DNA of 64,000 bases, taken from NCBI RefSeq assembly GCF_001612985.1, contig NZ_BDBM01000028.1, positions 62,001 through 126,000 of the forward strand. The letters run 5' to 3'. Of this stretch, positions 7,735 through 16,502 are shown in pieces; position 1 is the stretch's first letter; each line of letters opens with the position of its first letter. A program made the translations under genes and the position numbers. This stretch comes from Nocardia gamkensis NBRC 108242 (GTDB taxonomy: Bacteria; Actinomycetota; Actinomycetes; Mycobacteriales; Mycobacteriaceae). The notes beneath the pieces are model-generated. The model had not been told where the DNA came from. It did not search any database and saw only the letters and a list, made by a program, of their open reading frames with translations.

Positions 7735-10323
7735 GTGAACGCACCCGCGGCGGGCACCCCCGCCACCGAGGCGGACCGTCCGGCCGCGGGTCCCGCGGGC
7801 GCGGAGCTGCCGATCGCCCGGGTGCTCCCACTGCTGTCGCCCGCGCATCTCGACCGCGACTTCGACTACCTGGTGCCCCCCGAGCAGGACGAGATCGCCC
7901 AGCCGGGGGTCCGGGTGCGCGTCCGTTTCGCCGGCCGGTTGGTCGACGGTTACCTTCTCGCACGCTCCGCGCACAGCGATCACGGCGGCAAACTGGTCGA
8001 ACTCGAACGCGTCGTCTCCGGCGAACGCGTGCTGACGCCGGAAATCCTGGAGCTGGCCGGCAAGGTGGCGGCCCGTTACGCGGGCACACGCGCCGACGTC
8101 CTGCGTCTGGCCATTCCACCGCGCCACGCCCGCACCGAGACCGGTGGTGCGAAGAAGTCCGCTGGGGCACAGATTGTTTCCGTCGGGTCCACGGCTCCTG
8201 CTGCCGCGGCGGACCCCGATGCGTCCGCGAGCGACGTCGAAGCCGGAGAACCCTGCACTGCAACGGATTCCGTGCGGTCAGCCAGAGTGGACTCCGCGCC
8301 CGCAGAGGCGCTCCCCGATTCGCGCTCCTCGGATCCCGCAGTACCGCAAGCCGAATCGGCGGTTGCGGGCCACGCAGCCCCGGGGGTGGATACCGAACCC
8401 GGCACCGCGACCGGATCGGATGCTGATCCCGACACTGTGGGCATGGGCACCGCGCAACAGGAGCACCGGCCAGAGGCGGGCACCGGCGGGTCCTCGAAGC
8501 CGCTTGAACCGTCTTCGGGTGAGGGGCGAATCAATGTCGGGCAGAGCGCAGTGGCCGTGCGACAGGCGCCGTCATCGGAGGCGGGCACCGGCGGGTCCTC
8601 GAAGCCGCTTGAACCGCCTTCGGGTGAGGGGCGAATCGGTGTCGGGCAGAGCGCGGAGCCTCGCGGCGGCGCCACGAACCAGGAGGCGGTATCGCCGGAA
8701 CTTTCGGCCGTCGACCTCGCCGCCTGGGAGCGTTATGTGCACGGCCCGGCATTCGTCGGTGCGCTCGCACAAGGAAAAGGGGCCAGGGCGGCTTGGCAGG
8801 CACTGCCCGGTGAGGACTGGCCGCGCCGGCTGGCGGAGCTCGCCGCCTTGGTGGCCCGGCAGGGGCGCAGCGCGATCCTCATGGTCCCTGACCAACGCGA
8901 CCTCGACCGGGTGTTGGCGGAATGTGCTGCGCTGGTAGGCGACTCGGCCGTCGGGCTGGCCGCCGGTCTCGGGCCAGCGGCACGGTACCGGCGTTGGCTG
9001 GCGGTGCTGCGCGGTTCGGCGCGGGTTGTGGTCGGCACGCGCAGCGCGGTGTTCGCACCGGCGGCGAACCTCGGGCTGATCGCGCTGTGGGACGACGGCG
9101 ACGACACCTACGCCGAACCACGCGCACCGTATCCGCACACGCGTGAGGTGGCGATGTTGCGAGCGCACGAGACCGGTGCGGCATTCGTCGCGGCGGGTTT
9201 CGCGCGGACCGCGGAGATCCAAGCGGTGGTCGATTCCGGCTGGGCACACGATCTGGTCGCCGATCGCGCGGTGCTGCGCAAGGCCGCACCGCGGATCAGC
9301 GCCCCCGGTGACAGCGACCTCGCCCTGGAGCGCGATCCGGTCGCCCGTGCCGTCCGGATTCCCGGCGTCGCCTTCGCGGCCGCCCGTTCCGCGCTGAAGG
9401 AGGGGGCGCCGGTGCTGGTGCAGGTGCCACGCCGCGGGTACATCCCCGCGTTGGCCTGCGGGAAGTGCCGCACTCCCGCCCGATGCAGGCACTGCAACGG
9501 GCCGCTCGCGCTGCCGGAGACCCGCGGATCGGCAGCGGAAAGCGCCGCCGCCGCGCACAGCCCCGCTTGCCGTTGGTGCGGGATCACCGAGGCGGCGTTC
9601 CGTTGCACCACCTGCGGCTCGCGCGCGCTGCGGGCCGTGGTGATCGGGGCGGCGCGTACGGCGGAGGAACTCGGCCGGGCCTTTCCCGGCGTGCCGATCC
9701 GTGGCTCCGGGGGCGGCGCCATGCTCGATACCGTGGAGCCGGGCCCGCAAGTGGTCGTCGCCACGGTCGGCGCCGAGCCGTTGGTCCCCGGCGGGTACGG
9801 CGTCGCATTGTTGCTCGACGGCTGGGCCTTGCTCGGCCGCGCCGACCTGCGGGCCGCCGAGGACGCACTGCGTCGCTGGATGGCCGCCGCGACGCTGGTC
9901 CGCGCGCACGGGCAGGTCATCGTCATGGCCGAACCTTCGATCCCCACCGTGCAGGCGCTGGTCCGGTGGGACCCGGTGGGCGCGGCGCGGGCGGAGGTCG
10001 CGGCCCGGGCCGAGGTCGGCTTCCCGCCCGCAGTCCGGCTCGCCGCGATCGACGGCACCGCCGAGAGCATCGCCGAACTGCTCTCGGCGGCGGATCTGCC
10101 CGCGACGGTCGACCGCCTCGGCCCGGTGCCGCTGCCGGACGGCGCTCGCAAGCCCTTCTCCGCCGAGGATTCGCCCGCCGAAGTCGAACGTCTGCTGCTG
10201 CGGGTCGAGCGCCGCTCCGGAGCGGTGCTCGCGGCTGCGTTGCGCGCGGCCCAGGCGATCCGCAGCACGCACCGCTCCGACGCCCCCCTTCGCGTGCAGA
10301 TCGACCCGGTCGACATCGGCTGA
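7735..10323 (+). CDS. priA: Probable replication restart protein PriA (helicase motifs degenerate)
   Basis: This 862-residue protein matches PriA at both ends: an N-terminal DNA 3'-end binding domain (LPIARVLPLLSPAHLDRDFDYLVP) and a zinc-binding region with eight cysteines (CGKCRTPARCRHC ... CRWCGITEAAFRCTTC, about residues 577-630). As known for actinobacterial PriA, the Walker A motif is absent and the DEEH box reads WDDGDD, so ATP-driven unwinding is unlikely. About residues 140-325 are a low-complexity Ala/Pro/Glu/Ser/Thr linker holding two 77-bp DNA repeats. GTG 7735 was chosen because it begins 16 bases after metK and gives the normal N-terminus; the frame is open further up inside metK. 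Confidence 0.88.
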   Translation: MNAPAAGTPATEADRPAAGPAGAELPIARVLPLLSPAHLDRDFDYLVPPEQDEIAQPGVRVRVRFAGRLVDGYLLARSAHSDHGGKLVELERVVSGERVLTPEILELAGKVAARYAGTRADVLRLAIPPRHARTETGGAKKSAGAQIVSVGSTAPAAAADPDASASDVEAGEPCTATDSVRSARVDSAPAEALPDSRSSDPAVPQAESAVAGHAAPGVDTEPGTATGSDADPDTVGMGTAQQEHRPEAGTGGSSKPLEPSSGEGRINVGQSAVAVRQAPSSEAGTGGSSKPLEPPSGEGRIGVGQSAEPRGGATNQEAVSPELSAVDLAAWERYVHGPAFVGALAQGKGARAAWQALPGEDWPRRLAELAALVARQGRSAILMVPDQRDLDRVLAECAALVGDSAVGLAAGLGPAARYRRWLAVLRGSARVVVGTRSAVFAPAANLGLIALWDDGDDTYAEPRAPYPHTREVAMLRAHETGAAFVAAGFARTAEIQAVVDSGWAHDLVADRAVLRKAAPRISAPGDSDLALERDPVARAVRIPGVAFAAARSALKEGAPVLVQVPRRGYIPALACGKCRTPARCRHCNGPLALPETRGSAAESAAAAHSPACRWCGITEAAFRCTTCGSRALRAVVIGAARTAEELGRAFPGVPIRGSGGGAMLDTVEPGPQVVVATVGAEPLVPGGYGVALLLDGWALLGRADLRAAEDALRRWMAAATLVRAHGQVIVMAEPSIPTVQALVRWDPVGAARAEVAARAEVGFPPAVRLAAIDGTAESIAELLSAADLPATVDRLGPVPLPDGARKPFSAEDSPAEVERLLLRVERRSGAVLAAALRAAQAIRSTHRSDAPLRVQIDPVDIG
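8473..8654 (+). repeat. priA: 77-bp direct repeat inside priA
   Basis: Bases 8473-8549 recur at 8578-8654 with three differences by eye, an offset of exactly 105 bases (35 codons), so the frame is kept. Each copy encodes a peptide beginning EAGTGGSSKPLEP and ending VGQSA. The location in the poorly conserved linker suggests recent in-frame duplication. Confidence 0.9.
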
Positions 10324-10360
10324 CAGACGAAGCCACAGGCCATCCGCCCCGCCGGACGCG

Positions 10361-11203
10361 TCAGGCGAAGGCCGCCCGATTGCGAATCGCCCACTCGGCG
10401 TACTTCGTGGCGGGCCGCCCCAGCACACGCGGCACATCGGGGCTGATCAGCTGTTCGGCGGGTGTCGGTTCGCCGAGGATCGTCAGCGTGTGCTCGACCA
10501 CCGGTTCGGGCATGAAGTCGAGCATCGCCGAATGGGCTTGCGCCCGAGTCAACTCCATGAATCCGAGCGGCTCGCCCAGCGCCGCGCCGAGTGCCTCGGC
10601 CTGGGCTCGCGGTGTGGCGAGTTCGGGTCCGGTCAGGGTGTAGACCTGTCCGGCGTGCCGTTCGTCGCGCAACGCCGCCGCCGCGACGGCGGCGATATCG
10701 GCCGGATCGATCGAGGGCAGGCCGATATCGCCGAACGGCGCGGCGACCATACGCTGCGTGCGCACCGAAGCCGCCCACGCGTAGGTATTGGAGAAGAACC
10801 CGGCCGGTCGCAGGAAGGTCCAGGCCAGGCCGGAGTCCCTGATCGCCTGCTCATAGGCGACGAGCCGGGCATAGCCCGCCGCGTCGGGGCGGGTGGCCAC
10901 CCCCTGTGAGGACACGAAGACGACGCGCCGCACGCCTCCGGCCGCGGCGACTTTCAGCACCTGTTCGGGCTCGGGGCCTGCCACCAACTGCTCACCGGTG
11001 ATCAGGAGAAACAGGGTGTCGGCTCCCGACAGGGCAGGGGAGAGGCTTTCCGGCTCGCCGAGATCGGCCCGAACCGACCGGACGCCGTCGGGCAACGAGA
11101 GGTCCGCATGGCGGGCGACCGCTGTCACCTCCTCGCCCGCGTCCGACAGCGAGCGCACGAGGGGCGCGCCGATATTTCCGGTGGCTCCGGTGACCACTAT
11201 CAT
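10361..11203 (-). CDS. NmrA-like NAD(P)-binding oxidoreductase/sensor
   Basis: A 280-residue atypical short-chain dehydrogenase-fold protein. The N-terminal VTGATGNIGAPLV is the glycine-rich NAD(P)-binding motif of the NmrA/NAD(P)H-binding family, and WTFLRPAGFFSN is typical for this group. No classical YxxxK catalytic pair is evident, so it may bind the cofactor as a redox sensor or reduce a quinone or small carbonyl compound. ATG 11203 has AAGGAG upstream. A palindromic operator lies between it and the divergent TetR gene, which suggests direct control by that regulator. It is a paralogue of the protein at 40665-41501. Confidence 0.85.
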   Translation of the reverse strand: MIVVTGATGNIGAPLVRSLSDAGEEVTAVARHADLSLPDGVRSVRADLGEPESLSPALSGADTLFLLITGEQLVAGPEPEQVLKVAAAGGVRRVVFVSSQGVATRPDAAGYARLVAYEQAIRDSGLAWTFLRPAGFFSNTYAWAASVRTQRMVAAPFGDIGLPSIDPADIAAVAAAALRDERHAGQVYTLTGPELATPRAQAEALGAALGEPLGFMELTRAQAHSAMLDFMPEPVVEHTLTILGEPTPAEQLISPDVPRVLGRPATKYAEWAIRNRAAFA

Positions 11204-11212
11204 CGTTTCTCC

Positions 11213-11232
11213 TTAGTTAGTTGACTGACTAA
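11213..11232. promoter_or_regulatory. Inverted-repeat operator between NmrA-like gene and tetR
   Basis: TTAGTTAGT (11213-11221), two central bases, then ACTGACTAA (11224-11232); eight of nine positions are complementary. A second, looser AGTTAGT/ACTGACT pair overlaps the start of the TetR gene (about 11268-11287). Placement just upstream of the ribosome site of the left gene fits repression by the divergent TetR protein; this is inferred. Confidence 0.7.
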
Positions 11233-11276
11233 ATACAACGTAGCCGGTCGCGGGCCCGTTGTCTACAGTTAGTTGT

Positions 11277-11855
11277 GTGACTGACTCAGTGGCGGAAACC
11301 AGGCCGAGCAAGCGGCAACGACTGGTCGAGGCGGCGGTGCGGGTGTTCTACCAGCAGGGTGTGGAGAAGACGACGATCGCCGACATCGCCCGCGCCGCCG
11401 ACGTTCCGGTCGGCAACGTCTACTACTACTTCAAGACGAAAGACCAGCTCATCGAAGCGGCGATCGGCTCGCACGCGCACATTCTCGATGCCGTGATCGC
11501 CGCGAGCGACCGCCACGAGACGCCGTCGGAGCGGCTGAAGGCCCTGATCGCGGGCTGGGTGGCCGATCGTGAGCAGACTGTGCGGTACGGCTGCCCGTTC
11601 GGCACCTTGTCCTCGGAGTTGGACAAGCGTGGCGACGGGTTGGGCACCGCGGCCGCCGATGTGATGCGCGTGCTGGTGGATTGGGCCGAACGGCAGTTCG
11701 CCGCGATGGGCCGCGCCGACGCGGGGGAGCTCGCGATCGCCTATGTCGCGGCGTATCAAGGAATCTCGTTGCTCACCAACACCTTTCGCGATCCAGAACT
11801 CATGGTCACCGAGGGCGCGCGGCTGTCGCGCTGGATCGACTCACTGGTGAGCTGA
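11277..11855 (+). CDS. TetR family transcriptional regulator
   Basis: A 192-residue TetR-type repressor. The N-terminal helix-turn-helix (about residues 15-60) reads TTIADIARAADVPVGNVYYYFKTKDQL, and the C-terminal part is a ligand domain with a YGCPFGTLSSEL segment typical of the TetR_C_16/LfrR-like group. GTG 11277 was chosen over the in-frame GTG 11259 because TACAGT (11264-11269) sits seven bases upstream, as in a leaderless transcript. It diverges from the NmrA-like gene and shares its operator, so it likely represses that gene and itself. Confidence 0.88.
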   Translation: MTDSVAETRPSKRQRLVEAAVRVFYQQGVEKTTIADIARAADVPVGNVYYYFKTKDQLIEAAIGSHAHILDAVIAASDRHETPSERLKALIAGWVADREQTVRYGCPFGTLSSELDKRGDGLGTAAADVMRVLVDWAERQFAAMGRADAGELAIAYVAAYQGISLLTNTFRDPELMVTEGARLSRWIDSLVS

Positions 11856-11904
11856 CCTCCCTGCCGGCCCTGGTTCCGATATCGAGTCTTGCGTTCGATG
11901 CATT

Positions 11905-11923
11905 GTCGATATATCGTCGATAG
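11905..11923. promoter_or_regulatory. Candidate PadR operator
   Basis: The perfect palindrome CGATATATCG (11907-11916) is extended by a further TCGATA, and CGAT half-sites recur from 11877 on. It lies about 35 bases before the PadR gene start and overlaps the likely promoter, which fits autorepression by that protein (inferred). Confidence 0.6.
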
Positions 11924-11957
11924 CATGAAACAAACACGAGAGCCCTGGGAGGCTGAC

Positions 11958-12611
11958 ATGGAATACCGAGAAGATCGAGAATTCGGCCGGCGTGGCCGCG
12001 GGCCGCTGCCCGGGCCCGAGGGCTTCGAACACCGGCTGCGCTTCCGCCGCGGTGGACGCCACGGTTTCGGCCCCGAGTTCGGGCCGGGATTCGGTCCCGG
12101 CTTCGGCCCTGGCTTCGGCCCGCAATTCGGTCGCGGACGCGGCCGTGGCGGTCGGGGCAGGCGCGGTGACGTGCGCGCCGCCGTGCTGCTGCTGCTCGCC
12201 GAGCAGCCCATGCACGGCTACGAACTCATCCAGCAGATCCGCGAGCGCAGCAACGACATCTGGAGGCCGAGCCCCGGTTCGATCTACCCCGCGCTCGCGC
12301 AGCTGGAGGACGAGGGTCTTGTCCTCATCGAGAAGGTCGCCGGGCGCAAGACCGCCAAGCTCACCGAGACCGGCAACGAGTACGTCGCCGCGCACCGGGA
12401 CGAGCTGGGCGATCCGTGGGCGGACGTGCAGCAGGACGTCGGAGCCCAGGCGATGGACCTGCGCGGACTCGTGGGGCAGCTGATGGGGGCGGTCGCGCAG
12501 GTCGCGGCGGCGGGTACCCCGCAGCAGGCGGCGCGTGCGGCGGAGTTGCTCACCGAGACCCGCAAGTCGCTCTACCGGATCCTCGCCGAGGACGAGACCC
12601 CCGAGAAGTAG
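11958..12611 (+). CDS. PadR family transcriptional regulator with Gly/Phe-rich N-terminus
   Basis: A 217-residue PadR-type winged-helix regulator. About the first 70 residues are Arg/Gly-rich and contain tandem GFGP units (repeated five to six times) plus GRGRGRGG, likely disordered. The winged helix follows at about 72-150: VRAAVLLLLAEQPMHGYELIQ, then SPGSIYPALAQLEDEGLV. A C-terminal helical region probably dimerises. ATG 11958 has GGGAGG five bases upstream; in-frame ATGs at 11889 and 11925 lie in or before the operator and lack such a site. Proteins of this kind often repress an adjacent transporter, but none is next to it here. Confidence 0.88.
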   Translation: MEYREDREFGRRGRGPLPGPEGFEHRLRFRRGGRHGFGPEFGPGFGPGFGPGFGPQFGRGRGRGGRGRRGDVRAAVLLLLAEQPMHGYELIQQIRERSNDIWRPSPGSIYPALAQLEDEGLVLIEKVAGRKTAKLTETGNEYVAAHRDELGDPWADVQQDVGAQAMDLRGLVGQLMGAVAQVAAAGTPQQAARAAELLTETRKSLYRILAEDETPEK

Positions 12612-12671
12612 GGGAGGCGAAACACCCCGATACCGCGCGCATTTCGAGCCGATCGGAGCGATCATTGTGAG

Positions 12672-13679
12672 ATGCGACAGTCGAGTCGAGCGGAAGCTTG
12701 GGGTAGTTCACACTTGCGTCGCGCCGTGCTGGCCCTGGTGGTCGCCGGCGCGGCCGCACTGGGCCCGGGCGTGGCGTCGGCCGAGCCGTCCGGCCTCCGC
12801 CCGCCCGCCGTGCCGACGTACCCCGCTCCGCCGCAGTCCGACCACCTCGCCGCCGCGTGGTATCAGAAAAGCCATCCGAATGCGGTCCCGAGCGGCACCA
12901 ACGACTTCGGATGCGTTCCCAGCGCCCGGCATCCCCATCCGTTGGTGCTCGCGCACGGAACCGACTCCACAGCGTATTCCGATTGGTCGGGGATCGCGCC
13001 GCGCCTGACCGCGGCCGGATTCTGCGTGTTCGCGCTGAACTACGGCGGCAAGCCCGGCGCGGACAGTTACGGTACCGAGGATCTGGTGCTCAGCGCCTAT
13101 CAGATCGGCTCGTTCGTCGATCAGGTGCTCGCGGCCACCGGCGCGGGCCAGGTCGATCTGATCGGATTCTCCCAGGGCGCCAATGTCACTCGGTACTACG
13201 TCAACAAGCTGGGTGGTGCGCCCAAGGTCGGTCAGTGGGTCGGCCTCGCGTCGCCCACCTACGGCGGTGTGATGTACGGGCTGGTGCCGGTGGCCCAGGC
13301 GATCCCCGGCGCGTTGCAGGCGTTCGCCCAGGTGACCTCGCTCGCCGCCGTGCAGCAGGCCGAGGGGTCGCCGACCATGCTCGATCTCAACGCGGGCGGC
13401 GACACGGTGCCCGGGGTGCGATACGTGACCATCGGCAGCCGCGTCGACGAGATGATCCAGCCGTTCGAGAACATCGCGCTGCGGGGGCCCGGCGCGCGGA
13501 ACATCGCCTTGCAGGACCTGTGTCCCGCAGATCTCACCGGGCACTTCCACATGGTGTACGACCCGTTCGTGCAGGAGTTGCTGCTCACCGTGCTGGCTCC
13601 GGGCAGTCCGGCCCCGATCTGCCGGCCGGTCCCGCTCGGCACCGGCATCCCCGAGGTGATCATCGCGGGCAATTCCTGA
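12672..13679 (+). CDS. Secreted lipase/esterase (EstA family)
   Basis: A 335-residue secreted alpha/beta hydrolase. It has a signal peptide (about residues 1-38: arginines, then LALVVAGAAALG, cleavage after ASA), an HG oxyanion motif in LVLAHGTD, the nucleophile motif GFSQG, and a late histidine in GHFHMVYD. Two Cys pairs may form disulfides outside the cell. This pattern fits EstA/class-2 lipases that cleave short-chain esters or triacylglycerol. ATG 12672 was chosen so that the signal peptide is complete. Confidence 0.85.
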   Translation: MRQSSRAEAWGSSHLRRAVLALVVAGAAALGPGVASAEPSGLRPPAVPTYPAPPQSDHLAAAWYQKSHPNAVPSGTNDFGCVPSARHPHPLVLAHGTDSTAYSDWSGIAPRLTAAGFCVFALNYGGKPGADSYGTEDLVLSAYQIGSFVDQVLAATGAGQVDLIGFSQGANVTRYYVNKLGGAPKVGQWVGLASPTYGGVMYGLVPVAQAIPGALQAFAQVTSLAAVQQAEGSPTMLDLNAGGDTVPGVRYVTIGSRVDEMIQPFENIALRGPGARNIALQDLCPADLTGHFHMVYDPFVQELLLTVLAPGSPAPICRPVPLGTGIPEVIIAGNS

Positions 13680-13708
13680 GGAACCGGCTCGGGCCGGTCA
13701 AACATTGT

Positions 13709-13725
13709 TTCAATCAGTGATTGAA
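13709..13725. promoter_or_regulatory. Perfect 17-bp palindromic operator before tetR/OYE pair
   Basis: TTCAATCA (13709-13716), one central base, TGATTGAA (13718-13725): perfect dyad symmetry, 31 bases before the TetR start. It fits an operator for autoregulation of the TetR gene and its coupled oxidoreductase. Confidence 0.75.
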
Positions 13726-13755
13726 TCGGCGATGGAGACGTGCTTCACTTAGCGC

Positions 13756-14337
13756 ATGCCGAAACAGGTCTCCGAGGCCGCGACCACCCGCGATCGCCTG
13801 CTGGCAGCCGCGGAACGACTGCTGCTGGAGGGCCGCTACGACGAGGTGTCGGTGCGCGGGATCTGCGCGCACGCCGGGGCCAACCCGGCGGCGGTGCACT
13901 ACCACTTCGGGTCGAAGGACGCCCTCGTCGCCGCGTTGCTCGAGGAGCGGCTCGGGCCGGTGTGGGAGGACCGCTTGGCCGCTGTCACCAGCGGGCACGG
14001 GTCGATCGCCGAGGTGGTCGATGCGGTGATCGAGCCGTTCGTCGCGCTGGCCGCCGATCCCGTGGGGCGGTTGCACCTGAGACTGCTGGCGCAGTTCGTC
14101 CTCGGCAGGCAGGTGACCGAATGGCGGCAGCCATGGTTCCGGATCGATGCGTGGGTGAGCCTGTTGCCCGGTGTGAGCGAGCGTGAGAGCCGCCGCCGGT
14201 GGATGTTGGCGTTCGACCTTCTCATCATGCGATTCGGCAGTGCGGAGCACCGAGAGATGTCGCGGGAGGCGGTGGCCACCCTCCGGGAATTCGTAGTGGC
14301 CGGATTGACCGCGCCGACAGGAGAGAAACAACGATGA
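13756..14337 (+). CDS. TetR family transcriptional regulator
   Basis: A 193-residue TetR regulator with an N-terminal helix-turn-helix at about residues 10-55 (VSVRGICAHAGANPAAVHYHFGSKDAL) and a C-terminal ligand-binding half. Its stop overlaps the start of the flavin oxidoreductase by ATGA, so the two are translationally coupled. A perfect palindrome just upstream suggests autoregulation, with the oxidoreductase substrate or product as likely inducer (inferred). Confidence 0.9.
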   Translation: MPKQVSEAATTRDRLLAAAERLLLEGRYDEVSVRGICAHAGANPAAVHYHFGSKDALVAALLEERLGPVWEDRLAAVTSGHGSIAEVVDAVIEPFVALAADPVGRLHLRLLAQFVLGRQVTEWRQPWFRIDAWVSLLPGVSERESRRRWMLAFDLLIMRFGSAEHREMSREAVATLREFVVAGLTAPTGEKQR

Positions 14338-15557
14338 ACGACGTATTCGCACCAGCCCGGCTCGGACCGATCGCCCTGCGCAATCGGGTGATCAAGGCCG
14401 CGACCTTCGAAGGCCGCACGCCGGACGCTCTGGTGACCGATGAATTGATCGAGTTCCATCGCGAGGTCGCCGCCGGTGGCGTCGGGATGACGACGGTGGC
14501 GTACTGCGCTGTCGCTCCCGGTGGCCGGACCGACCGGCACCAGATCTGGATGCGTCCGGACGCGGTGCCGGGATTGCGGAGGCTCACCGAAGCCGTCCAT
14601 GGTGAAGGTGCCGCGGTGAGTGCGCAGATCGGGCATGCGGGTCCGGTGGCCAACGCGGCCTCGAATCGGGTTCCGGCGTTGGCGCCGAGCCGGATGTTCA
14701 GCCCCCTCTCGATGCGCATGATGCGCACTCCCGACGAGAACGGGATCCGTGAACTCGTGGCCGCTCATGCCGACGCGGCGAAGCTGGCCGAAGCGTCCGG
14801 CTTCGATGCGGTGGAGATCCACTTCGGGCACAACTACCTGGTCAGTTCGTTCCTGAGCCCCAAGCTGAACCGCCGCACCGATCGTTACGGCGGAAGCTTG
14901 GCCAACCGGGCGCGGTTGGCGCGCGAGATCGCCGCCGCGGTACGGCAGGCCGTGGGCGGCCGGCTCGCGGTGACGGCGAAGCTGAACATGGAAGACGGAG
15001 TGCGGGGCGGGCTCACCGTGCCGGAGTCGGTGCAGGTCGCCGCTTGGCTGGAAGCCGACGGCACCCTGGACGCGCTGGAGTTGACGGCGGGCAGTTCGCT
15101 GCTGAATCCGATGCTGCTGTTCCACGGTGCCGCCCCGCGGCGGTCGTTCGGCGATGTTCTCCCGGTGCCCGCGCGCTGGGGATTCCGGATGGTCGGCAAG
15201 GCGTTCTTGAAGGAGTACCCGTATCAGGAGGCGTATCTGCTCGAGCGGGCGCGGCACTTCCGGCGAGAATTGACCATGCCCCTGGTTCTGCTCGGCGGCA
15301 TCACGAATCTGGACACCATGCGGCTCGCGATGGCGGAAGGCTTCGAGTTCGTCGCCATGGGCCGTGCTCTGCTCCGGGAACCGAACCTGTTGCAGCGCAT
15401 CCGATCCGACGCGACGACCCGGTCGGCCTGCGTGCATTGCAACGAGTGTATGCCCACGATCTACACGTGCACACGCTGCGTGTTCCGTCCCGACCAGCCG
15501 CGCGAACCCGTCGAGCTGACCATGTCGGGCATCGGCGGCACCGAAGCGCAGGTGTAG
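14334..15557 (+). CDS. NADH:flavin oxidoreductase (old yellow enzyme family)
   Basis: A 407-residue FMN-dependent ene-reductase-type TIM barrel. It shows LRNRVIKAATFEGRTPD near the N-terminus, HFGHNYLVSSFLSPKLNRRTD (the active-site His and Asn region) and RYGGS. The C-terminus keeps cysteines (CVHCNECMP..CTRC) that recall the 4Fe-4S cluster site of dienoyl-CoA reductase relatives, but the second catalytic half of those enzymes is absent. ATG 14334 overlaps the TetR stop and has GGAGAG upstream. The substrate is unknown; reduction of an activated double bond is likely. Confidence 0.88.
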   Translation: MNDVFAPARLGPIALRNRVIKAATFEGRTPDALVTDELIEFHREVAAGGVGMTTVAYCAVAPGGRTDRHQIWMRPDAVPGLRRLTEAVHGEGAAVSAQIGHAGPVANAASNRVPALAPSRMFSPLSMRMMRTPDENGIRELVAAHADAAKLAEASGFDAVEIHFGHNYLVSSFLSPKLNRRTDRYGGSLANRARLAREIAAAVRQAVGGRLAVTAKLNMEDGVRGGLTVPESVQVAAWLEADGTLDALELTAGSSLLNPMLLFHGAAPRRSFGDVLPVPARWGFRMVGKAFLKEYPYQEAYLLERARHFRRELTMPLVLLGGITNLDTMRLAMAEGFEFVAMGRALLREPNLLQRIRSDATTRSACVHCNECMPTIYTCTRCVFRPDQPREPVELTMSGIGGTEAQV

Positions 15558-15877
15558 CGGTCCGCGGTCGATCCACACGGCGCCGGGCGAGCGGCGCGCT
15601 CCCGGCGGCCACGTGACGACGCGGCGCCTCTCGGTTCCGGTGTTCAGAGCCCGGCGGTCAGGGCGGCGGCTGATCCGTCCGGACCGGGCGCTGCCAGCGC
15701 GGCGACCAGCATCGCCGTCACGGCAAGGCCCGAGCGAGACCAGCCCGCTTCGATGATTGCCGCCCGCGACCAGGCACGACACGCGCGACGCCGGTCTTTC
15801 TCGCCGAAGACGGTTCGAGGCCGGTCTCCCGGGTATGCGCGAGATGTCAGCTTGTTCCGATATTCCAGGAGGTTGTT
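15558..15877 (+). other. Intergenic stretch before the CsbD gene
   Basis: No gene is supported in these 320 bases. The last part holds a SigB/SigF-type promoter (15812-15836) for the CsbD gene and an AGGAGG ribosome site at 15867-15872. Confidence 0.6.
15812..15836 (+). promoter_or_regulatory. SigB/SigF-type promoter of the CsbD gene
   Basis: GGTTC (15812-15816), 14 bases, then GGGTAT (15831-15836) matches the general-stress sigma consensus (GGTT-N14-16-GGGTA). The same layout precedes the anti-sigma/sigma operon at 47511-47535. The leader would be about 35 bases. Confidence 0.75.
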
Positions 15878-16123
15878 GTGGCTGAACATGGAAGCGGTCC
15901 TCGTGAAGGCGTCGAAGGCGTCGTCGAAGATGTCAAGGGCAAGGTGAAGGAAGCGGCCGGTACCGTCACCGGTCACGAGAATCTGAAGGACGAGGGCCGC
16001 GCGCAGCAGGACAAGGCGGAGTCGCAGCGCGAGGCGGCAGGCAAGGAAGCCGCCGCCGAGAAGGCCAGGGCCGAAGCGGACGTCGACGAGGCCCGCCAGT
16101 CCGCGCATCAGCACGGACGGTAA
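15878..16123 (+). CDS. CsbD-like stress protein
   Basis: An 81-residue, highly charged hydrophilic protein. The segment EDVKGKVKEAAGTVTGHENLKDEGRAQQDKAE carries the CsbD fold repeat (VKGKVKEAAG ... LKDEG). CsbD proteins are general-stress products under SigB in Bacillus; the molecular role is unknown. The Ala/Glu/Lys-rich tail is probably helical or disordered. GTG 15878 has AGGAGG five bases upstream, and a SigF-type promoter precedes it. Confidence 0.9.
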   Translation: MAEHGSGPREGVEGVVEDVKGKVKEAAGTVTGHENLKDEGRAQQDKAESQREAAGKEAAAEKARAEADVDEARQSAHQHGR

Positions 16124-16151
16124 TCACCCGTCGGTTCGTCCGACCGCAGAC

Positions 16152-16192
16152 ACACCCCGCCGCCGTCAGCCGAGCTGGCGGCGGCGGGGTGT
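16152..16192 (+). terminator. Strong hairpin terminator after CsbD gene
   Basis: A 19-bp stem with one G-U pair (16152-16170 with 16174-16192) and the three-base loop CGA. It may end transcription from both the CsbD gene and the convergent gene at 16275. Confidence 0.85.
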
Positions 16193-16274
16193 TCGCGTGT
16201 GGGTTGGTCATCGAGTCGGCACGCCTCGCCGAGGGCGAAACACCCCGGCTCGCGCTCGTGACCGAGCAGCGCTG

Positions 16275-16502
16275 TCAGGCGTATGGCTCGACGGTGCGCA
16301 CGTACGCGAGGCCGCAGGCTCGCTCGGCTGTTTCCGGCGCCGCCGCGATGACTACCCGGTTGGCGCCGCCGTCTTCGACGATTTCGGCGCCGGCCTTCTT
16401 CAGCCAGTCGAAGAACGCCGACCGGATCGCCATGATCGCCGCGTCGTCGCCGGGTTCTCCCGCATTCAGCGAGATGAGGTATCGACGGTCGTGCGCTGAC
16501 AT
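16275..16502 (-). CDS. Small conserved-looking hypothetical protein
   Basis: A 75-residue soluble protein that I do not recognise. It begins MSAHDRRYLISLNAGEP and contains FFDWLKKAGAEIVEDGG followed by a possible strand, an alternation that suggests a small alpha/beta (ferredoxin-like, YCII-like) fold. ATG 16502 was chosen over an upstream start because GGAGA lies five bases before it. It converges on the CsbD gene across a strong terminator. Confidence 0.6.
   Translation of the reverse strand: MSAHDRRYLISLNAGEPGDDAAIMAIRSAFFDWLKKAGAEIVEDGGANRVVIAAAPETAERACGLAYVRTVEPYA

Noticed and set aside
15644..15770. Short hydrophobic minus-strand peptide with TAMLVAALAAPG
   Set aside because: It has no plausible start with a ribosome site and is only about 26 residues from the first start codon; probably GC-driven noise.
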